64,000 nucleotides of DNA. It comes from Turicibacter sp. TJ11. GTDB taxonomy: Bacteria; Bacillota_I; Bacilli_A; MOL361; Turicibacteraceae. Positions within the stretch are counted from its first letter, which is position 1. Each line of letters begins with the position of its first letter. Positions 46,684 through 55,778 of this stretch are shown here, one piece after another. The notes beneath the pieces are model-generated. The model saw nothing but the letters and a program-made list of their open reading frames with translations. It did not search any database and was not told the origin of the DNA. The DNA is taken from the NCBI RefSeq assembly GCF_021497505.1, contig NZ_CP069349.1:1017861-1081860 (forward strand), written 5' to 3'. The position numbers and the translations under genes are program-made.

Positions 46684-47427
46684 TTACTCAGCTGCTACTA
46701 CTGCTTCTTCAGCAACTACTTCTTCAGCAGCTACTTCTTCAGTAGAACCTTGGTTAACTTCGATGATTGCATCAACCATTTTACCAACGATTAAACGTAC
46801 CGCACGGATAGCGTCATCGTTAGCTGGGATTACGTAATCAACATCTTCAGGATCACAGTTAGTATCAACGATACCGAATACTGGGATGTTTAATTTACGA
46901 GCTTCAGCGATTGCAATACGCTCTTTACGAGGATCGATTACGAAGATTGCGCTTGGTAATTCTTTCATATCGCGGATTCCGCCTAAGAATTTATTTAAAC
47001 GATCCATTTCTTTACGTAATGTGATAACTTCTTTTTTAGGTAATACTTCAAAAGTACCATCTTGCTCCATAGTTTCTAACTCTTCTAAACGAGCGATACG
47101 AGCTTGGATTGTTTTGAAGTTAGTTAAAGTTCCACCTAACCAACGTTGGTTAACCCAGAATTGTCCACCACGGATAGCTTCTTCTTTAACAGCTTCTTGA
47201 GCTTGTTTTTTAGTTCCTACGAATAAAACACGTCCACCATCTTTAGCTACTTCTTGTAAAGCATAGTATGCTTCATCTAATTTTTTAGCTGTTTTTTGTA
47301 AGTCGATGATGTAGATTCCGTTACGATCTGTGTAGATGTATTTTTTCATTTTTGGGTTCCAACGACGAGTTTGGTGTCCGAAGTGTACCCCTGCTTCTAA
47401 CAATTGCTTCATTGAAATAATAGCCAT
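46684..47427 (-). CDS. rpsB: 30S ribosomal protein S2
   Basis: 247 residues from ATG 47425-47427 behind [33 protein letters not shown] is the conserved N-terminus; a Glu/Ala/Val-rich tail ([12 protein letters not shown]) ends the protein. In-frame codons upstream to 47577 are the untranslated leader, not protein. It is monocistronic: own promoter, leader and terminator. Confidence 0.97.
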   Translation of the reverse strand: MAIISMKQLLEAGVHFGHQTRRWNPKMKKYIYTDRNGIYIIDLQKTAKKLDEAYYALQEVAKDGGRVLFVGTKKQAQEAVKEEAIRGGQFWVNQRWLGGTLTNFKTIQARIARLEELETMEQDGTFEVLPKKEVITLRKEMDRLNKFLGGIRDMKELPSAIFVIDPRKERIAIAEARKLNIPVFGIVDTNCDPEDVDYVIPANDDAIRAVRLIVGKMVDAIIEVNQGSTEEVAAEEVVAEEAVVAAE

Positions 47428-47542
47428 TGTAGTTCCTCCTAAATTAAAATTTGTTCGGCCGCCACATACTTCTTCACCTATTGCCACTATGATGTCATAG
47501 CACTCGACAATTTGCTCCATATGTGTGTGTATTTTTATGCCA
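47428..47542 (-). promoter_or_regulatory. Structured leader of rpsB
   Basis: About 115 nt between inferred start and ATG. It contains hairpin CTATGA-CA-TCATAG and an outer pairing CACATA/TATGTG that encloses it, ending before the ribosome site. The position suggests autoregulation by S2, but I cannot match it to a named leader family. Confidence 0.5.
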
Positions 47543-47548
47543 TGAACT

Positions 47549-47577
47549 AATTTATCATACTTCGTCTTTTTTTTCAA
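47549..47577 (-). promoter_or_regulatory. Promoter of rpsB
   Basis: TTGAAA (47572-47577), 17 nt, TAAATT (47549-47554) on the minus strand. Confidence 0.6.
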
Positions 47578-47607
47578 TCGCTTATTTAGTTTTTTTGTCT
47601 TTAAATT

Positions 47608-47637
47608 AAAAAAACTTTCTCTTTGAGAAAGTTTTTG
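47608..47637 (-). terminator. Terminator of anchored protein gene
   Basis: AAAAACTTTCTC/GAGAAAGTTTTT with 3-nt loop, T run on the minus strand. Confidence 0.88.
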
Positions 47638-47658
47638 AGGTTATCATCTTCTATTTAC

Positions 47659-48048
47659 CTAATTATAGTATTCTAAATCCGCCTCATCTGCTACACAAAT
47701 AATACTTTGTAACAAAAATGGTGGAAATGAAAGTTGACTTTGTTTAATACATTTAGGATCAGTCACAACTTTTGCACAACGAATTCCATCTTGCGTCAAA
47801 ACTAAGACATACTGCCCTTTCTTAATATCTTGCTGCATAATCGCATATGTAAATCTCCCACTATATCCTTTAAATTGTACATCGACAATTGTCACACGCT
47901 CATTCGAATAATAATCACTAGTTACGAAGTGATCCTCAATTTCATCCTTGACTTGTTGTTCATCTTGCCTGGAAATTAAAAAGTAAATAAAAAGCCCTAC
48001 TCCAATAACCAGTATGATGATGATACTAAACAACATTACGGTTTGCAC
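47659..48048 (-). CDS. Unknown membrane-anchored protein
   Basis: 129 residues starting at GTG 48046-48048, 5 nt behind GAGGTG. One N-terminal membrane helix (about 4-26), then a cytoplasmic-type domain with probable small beta barrel (GQYVLVLTQDGIRCAKVV). The family is not recognised. It is a single-gene unit with its own promoter and terminator. Confidence 0.68.
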   Translation of the reverse strand: MQTVMLFSIIIILVIGVGLFIYFLISRQDEQQVKDEIEDHFVTSDYYSNERVTIVDVQFKGYSGRFTYAIMQQDIKKGQYVLVLTQDGIRCAKVVTDPKCIKQSQLSFPPFLLQSIICVADEADLEYYN

Positions 48049-48090
48049 GATATCACCTCGTTACCTTTTTTTGGATTCGTTTATATAAGA

Positions 48091-48119
48091 ATTTTAGCGA
48101 ATTCAGAAGGCAAAATCAA
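48091..48119 (-). promoter_or_regulatory. Promoter of anchored protein gene
   Basis: TTGATT (48114-48119), 17 nt, TAAAAT (48091-48096) on the minus strand. Confidence 0.65.
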
Positions 48120-48242
48120 CAATATTATGAGTTTTTTTTCTTAATTTTGACGTTGTTTTACACTTTCACAAAAACACGATTTATTTCGACATTTTTCTAC
48201 CGATAATTTGACAAATTATGCTCTTTTAGATAATTATTTCAC

Positions 48243-48280
48243 AAAAAAATAAGCTATCTTTTTTGAAAATAGCTTATTTT
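48243..48280 (-). terminator. Terminator of nrdEF
   Basis: AAAATAAGCTAT/ATAGCTTATTTT followed by T on the minus strand, 48 nt past nrdF. Confidence 0.85.
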
Positions 48281-48328
48281 GTAGAAAAAAGGGATGATTG
48301 TGTTGGAGTATCTGATTTAATAACTATT

Positions 48329-49294
48329 CTAAAACTCAAAGTCTGAATCTTGTAAAGCTTCAACTTTTGTCGTTTTAATATATCCATTTCCTTTCGTTGA
48401 GAAGAAATCGTGATTTTTAGTTTCAGTTGAAATTCCATTCATCACGATTGGATTAATGTCTTGTTCTGTTGTTTGAAATAATGGTTCAAAGTTTAAACAC
48501 TGTAAGGCATAGTTGACATTGTACTGGATATAAACTTTGACTTCTTCTAACATCCCAACCTCTTGATACAATAAGTTAGAATATTCACATTCAATGTCAT
48601 AAATCTCTTGAATCATCGAATAAGTTTTTGCTTTTAATTCCTCTTGCTTCACCTGATCAAAAGTTTGATAGAGCTCTTGTGCGAAGAAGCCCACCCCTAC
48701 CGTATGTAATTTTTCATCACGTAAAATCAAATTAATAATTTCACCGCTATTAACCATCTGACCTTGACCCGCTAACCATAACGGTAAGAAAAAGCCACTA
48801 TAAAAACAAATTCCCTCTAAACAAAGGCAACCAACCATAGACATAAATAACGATTCATCATTTTCAATTGTATAGTAGGTTTTCATAATGTGATCCACTT
48901 TTTGTTGCAGTAATTTTGTTTCTTCAACCCATAAAAACAGTTCGTCAATGCGCTCTGTTGTACATAAGGTTTGAAAAATAGTCGAGTACGAGCGCGCATG
49001 AATACTTTCAAACCCAGCAAACAGCGCTAAAATACTTTTTACAAAAAGATTTGAAGACTTTTCAGCAATTTTTTGTATGCCCGTTGACTGCTCGGTATCG
49101 AGTAATGTTAATCCAGCTAAAATGCGTTCATAAGCTTGTTTGACTTTAGGGTCTAGTGTCTCCCATGTCGATTTATCTTCTGAGACGGGAATTTCTTCTG
49201 GTAACCAAAATTGTTCTGTTTGCTTTAAATATAACTCATCATAAAACTGATGATCTGGTGCGTTCCAATTCACCGCTTGATATTGCTTTTTCAT
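48329..49294 (-). CDS. nrdF: Class Ib ribonucleotide reductase small subunit
   Basis: 321 residues, ferritin-like radical subunit. Metal ligands appear as Asp in LTLLDTEQS, Glu/His in FESIHARSYS (with the radical Tyr), Glu in CLEGICFYSG and Glu/His in RDEKLH. NrdF assembles a Mn or Fe tyrosyl radical and passes it to NrdE. Neither nrdI nor nrdH, the usual partners, is in the visible operon. It lies 19 nt downstream of nrdE. Confidence 0.94.
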   Translation of the reverse strand: MKKQYQAVNWNAPDHQFYDELYLKQTEQFWLPEEIPVSEDKSTWETLDPKVKQAYERILAGLTLLDTEQSTGIQKIAEKSSNLFVKSILALFAGFESIHARSYSTIFQTLCTTERIDELFLWVEETKLLQQKVDHIMKTYYTIENDESLFMSMVGCLCLEGICFYSGFFLPLWLAGQGQMVNSGEIINLILRDEKLHTVGVGFFAQELYQTFDQVKQEELKAKTYSMIQEIYDIECEYSNLLYQEVGMLEEVKVYIQYNVNYALQCLNFEPLFQTTEQDINPIVMNGISTETKNHDFFSTKGNGYIKTTKVEALQDSDFEF

Positions 49295-49313
49295 GACTCT
49301 TCACCCTTACCTT

Positions 49314-51398
49314 TTAAACTGAACATGTTAAACATTCTTCAAATGCTAAGTTTTTTGTTCGTGTATAATATAAACTCTTTAGCCCTAAATGATGGGCATA
49401 TAAGTAATAGCGAACTAACTCACGAGTACTTGTATTACTATCGACGTAAAGTGTGGTACTAATTCCTTGATCAATATGAGGTTGAATTTCCGCCACTAAC
49501 TCGAGTACCTTCATCATATTCATGTGATATGCTGACTTATAAAAGAACAGATTATCTTCCGCTAAGTATGGCATCGGATAATAAGTTGTTGCATTTCCAT
49601 ACGTTCGACGCTCAACTAAGTCAACAATCGGCAAAATACTAGCGGTTGCATTTTGAACGTAACCGATGCTTTGTGTTGGAGCAATCGCTAAGCGATAAGC
49701 ATGAAACATTCCATTTTGTTTAACAGCTTTTGCTAAAGCTTCCCAGTCTTTCGTTGTTGGAATTTCCATTCCTTTAAAAAGTTCTTTAATTCGATCACTA
49801 GTTGGCGTGTAATCTGTTTCTAGATATCGTTTGAAGTAATTTCCATTTGCATATTCAGATTCTTCAAATCCAACAAATGTTTGCCCTTTTTCCTTTGCAA
49901 TCTGCATACTACGTTCAATCGAGTAATAATTAATCATCATGAAAAAGGTGCGCACAAACTCTTTAGCTAGATCACTCTCATAAGCAATTTTATTTTTTGT
50001 TAAAAAACCATGTAAGTTCATGCATCCTAATCCAACCGCATGTAACTCGTCATTTGCTTTATTAATACCAGGCGCATTATGAATATAAGACAATTGACTA
50101 ACACTCGTTAAAGCATCCATTCCAATATGAACACTTTCACGAATGGACTGCCGCTCCATGACATTTACGATATTAAGTGAGCCTAAATTACAACTAATAT
50201 CTCGGGCAATGATGTCTTCTTCACCATAATCTGTAATCGTTGAAGTTTCTTGTAATTGAAAGATTTCTGTACAAAGATTAGACATCTTAATTTGACCCAT
50301 CTCTTTTAAGGCATGAGCCCGATTAGCATTTGACTTAAACACCATGTATGGATAGCCTGATTCAAATTGCATTTTAGCAATATGTGTTAATAATCTTCTT
50401 GCATCAATTGTACGTTTTTTAATCGCTTCATTTTTGACTAGCTCATCATACTTCTCATCAAGATCTAAATCATCTAAATGTTGACCGATAGCTTGATAAA
50501 CCGTATGAGGTGCAAATACATACATCGGTTCGTTTGCTTTTGCTAGTTCAAAGAATTTACTTGGAACGACTAATCCAATCGATAAGGTTTGAATTCGACT
50601 TTTTTCATCGGCATTAATTTTTTTAGTATCTAAAAACTCCTCGATATCCCAGTGAAAAATGTTTAAATAGGCCGCTCCTGCACCTGGGCGTTGCCCTAGT
50701 TGATTAACGTAGCTAAATGAATCTTCTAATAGCTTCATGACAGGTAACACACCACTGGCCGCATTTTCAATCCCTTTAATGGCTTCATTTCGTCCACGAA
50801 GCTTTGATAAATTCAACGCCACGCCTCCTCCAATTTTAGACAACTGCATGGAAGTATTAAGGTTATAAGTAATTGAGTTTAAGGAATCGTCCATTTCAAG
50901 TAAAAAACAAGAAACCATTTCTCCACGACGTGCTTTCCCTGCATTTAAAAACGTTGGTGTTGCCGGCTGATAGCGTTGTTCAATCATCGCCTTAGCATAT
51001 TGCATGGCTTTCTTCGCATCGCCTTGAGCTAAATACAAAGCCACAGCGACAATTCGATCTTCATAATATTCAAGATATTGCTCATGATCATTTGTTTTTA
51101 ACGCATAATCCTTATAAAACTTAGAAACCGCCATAAACGATTGGAATTTAAATTGATAAGAATAAACCACTTCACTAATTTTTAAAATCTCTTCTAGTTG
51201 ATACATCTTTAAAAAATCTTCATAATAGTTTTCTCGAATTAACCATTTTAAACGTTCTTCTTCACTTTCAAATCGCTTCATCTTTGCTTCAACTTCTTCA
51301 ATGAATACTTGCACAGCTTCTCGATCTTTAGCTAACTGGTAAAAACCATCTTTTTTTTGCATTAATTCATTATTTAGCTGAATATAGTTTTGTTTCAT
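49314..51398 (-). CDS. nrdE: Class Ib ribonucleotide reductase large subunit
   Basis: 694 residues. The active-site cysteines are in GEMVSCFLLEMDDS and SNLCTEIFQ; the radical-relay tyrosines are in TTYYPMPYL; the C-terminal CLTCSV carries the redox Cys pair re-reduced by NrdH-type redoxins. No N-terminal ATP cone, as for class Ib. It makes deoxynucleotides from NDPs under aerobic or microaerobic conditions. ATG follows AAAGGGGTGG. Confidence 0.95.
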   Translation of the reverse strand: MKQNYIQLNNELMQKKDGFYQLAKDREAVQVFIEEVEAKMKRFESEEERLKWLIRENYYEDFLKMYQLEEILKISEVVYSYQFKFQSFMAVSKFYKDYALKTNDHEQYLEYYEDRIVAVALYLAQGDAKKAMQYAKAMIEQRYQPATPTFLNAGKARRGEMVSCFLLEMDDSLNSITYNLNTSMQLSKIGGGVALNLSKLRGRNEAIKGIENAASGVLPVMKLLEDSFSYVNQLGQRPGAGAAYLNIFHWDIEEFLDTKKINADEKSRIQTLSIGLVVPSKFFELAKANEPMYVFAPHTVYQAIGQHLDDLDLDEKYDELVKNEAIKKRTIDARRLLTHIAKMQFESGYPYMVFKSNANRAHALKEMGQIKMSNLCTEIFQLQETSTITDYGEEDIIARDISCNLGSLNIVNVMERQSIRESVHIGMDALTSVSQLSYIHNAPGINKANDELHAVGLGCMNLHGFLTKNKIAYESDLAKEFVRTFFMMINYYSIERSMQIAKEKGQTFVGFEESEYANGNYFKRYLETDYTPTSDRIKELFKGMEIPTTKDWEALAKAVKQNGMFHAYRLAIAPTQSIGYVQNATASILPIVDLVERRTYGNATTYYPMPYLAEDNLFFYKSAYHMNMMKVLELVAEIQPHIDQGISTTLYVDSNTSTRELVRYYLYAHHLGLKSLYYTRTKNLAFEECLTCSV

Positions 51399-51717
51399 AT
51401 GTCCACCCCTTTAAGAATACCCTTTGAATTAGGTACCTTATGATATCATACCTTTTTCGTCTTTTTCTACTAAAACGACTTGCATGTTTTTAACAACATG
51501 GCTACCTATTTTTTATTCAAAAACCTTTTAAAATATTATGTTTTTTAACTCTGTAAACTCGTATGTCCCGTTGTAGTAAGCAGTTATAAGACTACACTCC
51601 TTAATCAACAAGAAAAGATATTTTTTACGACTAACCTTTTTATTTTTTACACTTTCATCATTCTCATACCTCATCTAACGTTTCTCATTTAATCAAATGG
51701 ATTGATTTTTGGATAAA
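51399..51717. other. Non-coding interval upstream of nrdE
   Basis: About 320 bases without a gene. A 12-bp palindrome TATGATATCATA (51439-51450) contains a TATGAT that could be the nrdE -10 box, and a second small hairpin CATGTT/AACATG lies at 51483-51500. I see no NrdR-box pair. Confidence 0.45.
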
Positions 51718-51747
51718 TAAAAATGACCTTCATTGAAGGCCATTTTC
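51718..51747 (-). terminator. Terminator of SPFH gene
   Basis: AAAATGACCTTC/GAAGGCCATTTT with one mismatch, T on the minus strand. Confidence 0.85.
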
Positions 51748-51748
51748 G

Positions 51749-52678
51749 TTATTCATCTTCCTTAACCATTTTTGATGTTTCAGTTAATGAAGCAATTAAT
51801 GCACTAATGTTTTGAATTTCAGATGGAATAATTAATTTAGTTGCTTGACCATCAGCGACTTTCGTTAAAGCATCAAATGATTTTAACGTGATAACTTCTT
51901 TTGTCGGACAAGACTCATTTAACATTTGAAGTCCTTTTGCTGTAGCTTCTTGAACTTTTAAAATAGCTTCTGCCTCACCTTCAGCACGACGAATCGCGGC
52001 TTCTTTATCCGCCTCAGCTGATAAGATCATCGCTTGTTTATGGGCTTCGGCTTCAAGAATTTGAGATTCTTTTAATCCCTCTGCTTTTAAAATCGCCGAT
52101 GTTTTTTCTCCTTCAGCTTGTAAAATTTTCTCACGACGCTCACGTTCAGCACGCATTTGTTTTTCCATTGCCGCTTGAATATCTTGTGGTGGCACAATGT
52201 TTTTAACTTCTACACGATTAATTTTAATTCCCCAAGGATCTGTTGCCTCATCTAGTACAGCACGCATACGTGTATTAATAATATCACGTGACGTTAATGT
52301 TTCATCTAACTCAAGCTCACCAATGATATTACGTAATGTCGTGGCTGTTAAATTTTCAATGGCAGCAAACGGATTACTTACGCCATAAGTAAACAATTTA
52401 GGATCTGTAATTTGGAAAAAGACAACCGTATCAATTTGCATCGTGACATTATCTTTTGTAATGACAGGTTGTGGTCTAAAATCAATCACTTGCTCTTTTA
52501 ATAAGACTTTGTTCGCCACGCGATCCATAATTGGAATTTTCACATGTAATCCAACGTTCCAAGTCGTCGCATAAGCACCAAATCGCTCAATAACATAAGC
52601 ATTTGCTTGTGGAACAACTTTAATGTTAGCTGATACTAACAAAATAATGATAATAACAACAGCAAGTACAAAAATCAT
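51749..52678 (-). CDS. SPFH/band 7 (stomatin-like) membrane protein
   Basis: 309 residues: N-terminal membrane helix (about 2-20), SPFH domain with ANAYVIERFGAYATTWNVG and QTDPKLF-type core, then a long Ala/Glu coiled coil (about 175-260, ERERREKILQAEGEKTSAIL). It is a QmcA/paraslipin-type protein that oligomerises into membrane scaffolds. The NfeD partner is directly upstream (14 nt), the classical stomatin-NfeD operon pair. ATG follows AAAGGAGATGAGAGC. Confidence 0.9.
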   Translation of the reverse strand: MIFVLAVVIIIILLVSANIKVVPQANAYVIERFGAYATTWNVGLHVKIPIMDRVANKVLLKEQVIDFRPQPVITKDNVTMQIDTVVFFQITDPKLFTYGVSNPFAAIENLTATTLRNIIGELELDETLTSRDIINTRMRAVLDEATDPWGIKINRVEVKNIVPPQDIQAAMEKQMRAERERREKILQAEGEKTSAILKAEGLKESQILEAEAHKQAMILSAEADKEAAIRRAEGEAEAILKVQEATAKGLQMLNESCPTKEVITLKSFDALTKVADGQATKLIIPSEIQNISALIASLTETSKMVKEDE

Positions 52679-52692
52679 GCTCTCATCTCCTT

Positions 52693-53142
52693 TTATTTCG
52701 TAAAGATTGTGACACCTTCAATGCGTAGAATCGTCACAATATCGTTAACCTTATATGATTGTTGACTTTCAGATATGGCTCGCCAAAATTGACCATTTAT
52801 TTTGACCTCACCTGCTACATGAGGCTCAATGGCTTTAACAACAATCGCTTCTTTCCCGATTAAATCATCAATATTTGTTTTAATTTGTCCAACTTTTAGT
52901 TTTTCAACGGCTATTTTTCGGGTCGTTGCCACTAAGATTAAAGAAACAACCAAAAAGACAAGAAGTTGAACTAAAAACGAATCAATCACAAAAGCAACTA
53001 ACATCGCCACTAAGGCCCCCATGGCAAACCATATTGAAATAATTCCTAAAGTAAGTGCCTCAACTAGTGCAAACGCAATAGCAACCCCTAACCAGATCCA
53101 TATCGAAGGAATTCCTGAAACCAGACTCGTTAAACTGACCAT
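52693..53142 (-). CDS. NfeD-family membrane protein
   Basis: 149 residues from ATG 53140-53142, 9 nt behind GGAG; seven in-frame codons upstream are excluded. Three to four membrane helices (about 14-95), then the NfeD OB fold (about 95-148: GKEAIVVKAI ... GEVKINGQFWRAIS). It is the short form without protease domain. Works with the SPFH protein encoded next. Confidence 0.88.
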   Translation of the reverse strand: MVSLTSLVSGIPSIWIWLGVAIAFALVEALTLGIISIWFAMGALVAMLVAFVIDSFLVQLLVFLVVSLILVATTRKIAVEKLKVGQIKTNIDDLIGKEAIVVKAIEPHVAGEVKINGQFWRAISESQQSYKVNDIVTILRIEGVTIFTK

Positions 53143-53223
53143 TTTCTCCCACTCCATTCTCACTACTTATTGATTATAACAGATTCAGCTTCTATTTAGT
53201 ATATTCACCTTATATAAATTTTA

Positions 53224-54129
53224 TTATTTTTCCATTTTTCTAGCTCTAGGATGAGCCATGACGTAAGCTTGCTGCAAATGATCCTTTGAAACATGGGTGT
53301 AAATTTGGGTACTTGATAAATGCTCGTGCCCTAAAAGTTCTTGAACTGATCGTAAATCGGCCCCATGATTGAGTAAATGGGTGGCAAAAGTATGTCGAAT
53401 CATGTGTGGAGCTAACTTAATATGTTGGGCTGTTTGCTTCGTTAAACGATTTAAAATATCTCGCACGCCGCGTTCTGTCAAAGGAAGCCCGTAGTGATTC
53501 AAAAACAATCGATCCGTTTCAACTTTAGATTTATTTAATAAAGCGGGACGACTCTTTTTTAAATAAGCTTCAATGGATTCTAAAGCAAATGCACCTAATG
53601 GAATGTAACGATCTTTCCCGCCTTTACCATGCACAAGAAGCATCCCAGCATCAAGATCTAATTGCTTAAGTGTCAGCCCACAACATTCTGATACGCGAAT
53701 TCCTGTTGCATATAAAATTTCTAACAATGCGTAATTACGACAACCTAAAACGGTTGTTTGATCAATGCTGTTAAATAAAGCTTCTATCTCTTCTTCATAT
53801 AAAAACTTAGGTAAGACTTGCCCTCCTTTTGGAGCTTTAATCATAGAAAACGGATTGTTAGAGACTACACCCTCTTTTAATAAAAATTGATAAAATGAAC
53901 GTAAAGAAGATAATTTACGACTCACTGTACTTCGACTTAATTTTTGTAAATAACACTCATTCAAATAAGCTCTCACTTCACCATATTCTACTTCTAGTGG
54001 TTGAATCAATTCTTTTTCACAAAACGATTGCCACTCTTCTAAATCTAATTGATAGCTTAAAATGGTATGCGAAGAATAACGCTTTTCATAGGTTAAATAT
54101 TCAAAATAGTCATCAAAATAACACTTCAA
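53224..54129 (-). CDS. xerC: Tyrosine recombinase XerC
   Basis: 301 residues. SAM-like N-terminal domain, then catalytic Arg in ATGIRVSECCGL, Lys in GKGGKDRYIPL, His-x-x-Arg in HMIRHTFATHLL, His in LGHEHLSSTQIYTHV with the Tyr nucleophile. It resolves chromosome dimers at dif with XerD. XerC rather than XerD is supported by the position beside trmFO and topA, as in Bacillus (codV). Confidence 0.88.
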   Translation of the reverse strand: MKCYFDDYFEYLTYEKRYSSHTILSYQLDLEEWQSFCEKELIQPLEVEYGEVRAYLNECYLQKLSRSTVSRKLSSLRSFYQFLLKEGVVSNNPFSMIKAPKGGQVLPKFLYEEEIEALFNSIDQTTVLGCRNYALLEILYATGIRVSECCGLTLKQLDLDAGMLLVHGKGGKDRYIPLGAFALESIEAYLKKSRPALLNKSKVETDRLFLNHYGLPLTERGVRDILNRLTKQTAQHIKLAPHMIRHTFATHLLNHGADLRSVQELLGHEHLSSTQIYTHVSKDHLQQAYVMAHPRARKMEK

Positions 54130-54153
54130 CTCTCATCACTCCCTTTCATTTAC

Positions 54154-54186
54154 AAAGAAAACAGTACACGATGTACTGTTTTCTTT
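54154..54186 (-). terminator. Terminator between trmFO and xerC
   Basis: A 15-bp perfect stem AAAGAAAACAGTACA/TGTACTGTTTTCTTT with 3-nt loop, 70 nt past trmFO. Confidence 0.85.
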
Positions 54187-54258
54187 ATCTATCAGTTATT
54201 ATTTAAATGAGGTTCACTTAAATCCCCTCGTTCATTCGACTTTATCACCTGATGATGA

Positions 54259-55557
54259 TTAAATTAATGCTTTACATTCATTAATTTTTTCAATCGCACG
54301 AGCTGCATATAAGGCTTTTTTCTCTTTTTTCTTAACACGTCCAGGTAAATCTAAGAATAATCCGAAGTTAGCATTCATCGGTTGGAAACCATCTTGTGAT
54401 GTATGTGTAATATAATAAGCCATTGATCCCATAGCTGTTTCACGTGGGAATTCAATTAATTCTTCACCTAAAATATATTTTGCCATATTAATTCCCGCTA
54501 CCATTCCAGATGCAGCTGACTCTACATATCCTTCAACACCTGTTAACTGACCTGCAAAGAATAAGTCATCGCGTGTTTTAAATTGATAAGTTGGACGAAG
54601 TAAGACAGGTGAATTAATAAATGAGTTTCGATGCATTACACCATAACGAACAATCTCTGCATTTTCTAATCCAGGAATCATTTGCACGATACGTTTTTGT
54701 TCTCCCCATTTTAAATGCGTTTGGAATCCAACTAGGTTATATAAAGTTCCCGCTGCATTATCCTGACGTAACTGAACAACAGCATAAGGCGTTTCCCCAG
54801 TTTTCGGATCTTCAAGCCCAACTGGTTTCATTGGTCCAAATAAAACGGTTTGACGTCCACGTTTGGCCATGACTTCAATTGGCATACATCCTTCAAAGAA
54901 TACTTCTTTTTCAAACTCTTTAACCGGAACAACTTCTGCATTAATTAAAGCCTCATGCCATGCATTAAATTCTTCCTCTGACATTGGACAGTTTAAATAA
55001 GCTGCTTCTCCTTTGTCATAGCGAGATTTTAAATAAACTTTATCAAAATTAATTGAATCTTTTTCAATAATTGGAGCAGCTGCATCATAGAAATAAAATG
55101 AATGATGTCCTGTCATTTCACGAATATATGCACTTAACGCATCACTCGTTAACGGTCCTGTCGCAACAATAGTTGGTCCTTCAGGAATTTCAGTTAATTC
55201 CTCACGAATGACTTCAATATTTGGATGATTTGATAAATACTCTGTAATTTGTCCTGAGAAGCCTTCACGATCGACTGCTAACGCTCCACCTGCAGGAACA
55301 GCATTTTCATCAGCTGCCTTCATAATTAAAGAATCTAAAATACGCATTTCTTCTTTTAAAACCCCAACAGCATTTGCCAATCCATCTGCACGAAGTGAAT
55401 TTGAACAAACAAGTTCTGCAAAGTTTTGTGTGTGATGGGCTGGTGTATTTTTTACGGGTCTCATTTCATATAACTTAACTTGAATGCCACGTTTAGCTAA
55501 TTGATAGGCTGCTTCTGAACCAGCTAAACCTGCTCCAATAACATTTACAAATTTCAT
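54259..55557 (-). CDS. trmFO: Folate-dependent tRNA U54 methyltransferase TrmFO
   Basis: 432 residues, flavoprotein. FAD site [20 protein letters not shown] at the N-terminus, [20 protein letters not shown] and [14 protein letters not shown], and [18 protein letters not shown]. It makes ribothymidine 54 in tRNA with methylenetetrahydrofolate, typical of Firmicutes. ATG follows TTAGGAGGCAAG. It lies between topA and xerC. Confidence 0.96.
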   Translation of the reverse strand: MKFVNVIGAGLAGSEAAYQLAKRGIQVKLYEMRPVKNTPAHHTQNFAELVCSNSLRADGLANAVGVLKEEMRILDSLIMKAADENAVPAGGALAVDREGFSGQITEYLSNHPNIEVIREELTEIPEGPTIVATGPLTSDALSAYIREMTGHHSFYFYDAAAPIIEKDSINFDKVYLKSRYDKGEAAYLNCPMSEEEFNAWHEALINAEVVPVKEFEKEVFFEGCMPIEVMAKRGRQTVLFGPMKPVGLEDPKTGETPYAVVQLRQDNAAGTLYNLVGFQTHLKWGEQKRIVQMIPGLENAEIVRYGVMHRNSFINSPVLLRPTYQFKTRDDLFFAGQLTGVEGYVESAASGMVAGINMAKYILGEELIEFPRETAMGSMAYYITHTSQDGFQPMNANFGLFLDLPGRVKKKEKKALYAARAIEKINECKALI

Positions 55558-55746
55558 TTTACTTGCCTCCTAAGTTGTGAATTAACACCTCATTACAACT
55601 GAGAATTATATCATAAAATCTCACTTGTGCTAAAAAAAATTATCATAACTCCTCTATCATCAACAAAAATTAAATCGTAATCTGAAAAATTTTATCATTT
55701 CTTAAAAGATTTTTCTATCAGTGGATTTCTCAGTTTCAAACACATA

Positions 55747-55778
55747 TAGTAAAAACCACCTCTAATAGGTGGTTTTTA
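55747..55778 (-). terminator. Terminator of topA
   Basis: AGTAAAAACCACCT/AGGTGGTTTTTACT with 5-nt loop; overlaps the TAG stop by 2 bases. Confidence 0.88.

Noticed and set aside
51399-51717. NrdR boxes upstream of nrdE
   Set aside because: I found no pair of sites resembling the NrdR consensus; only an unrelated palindrome.
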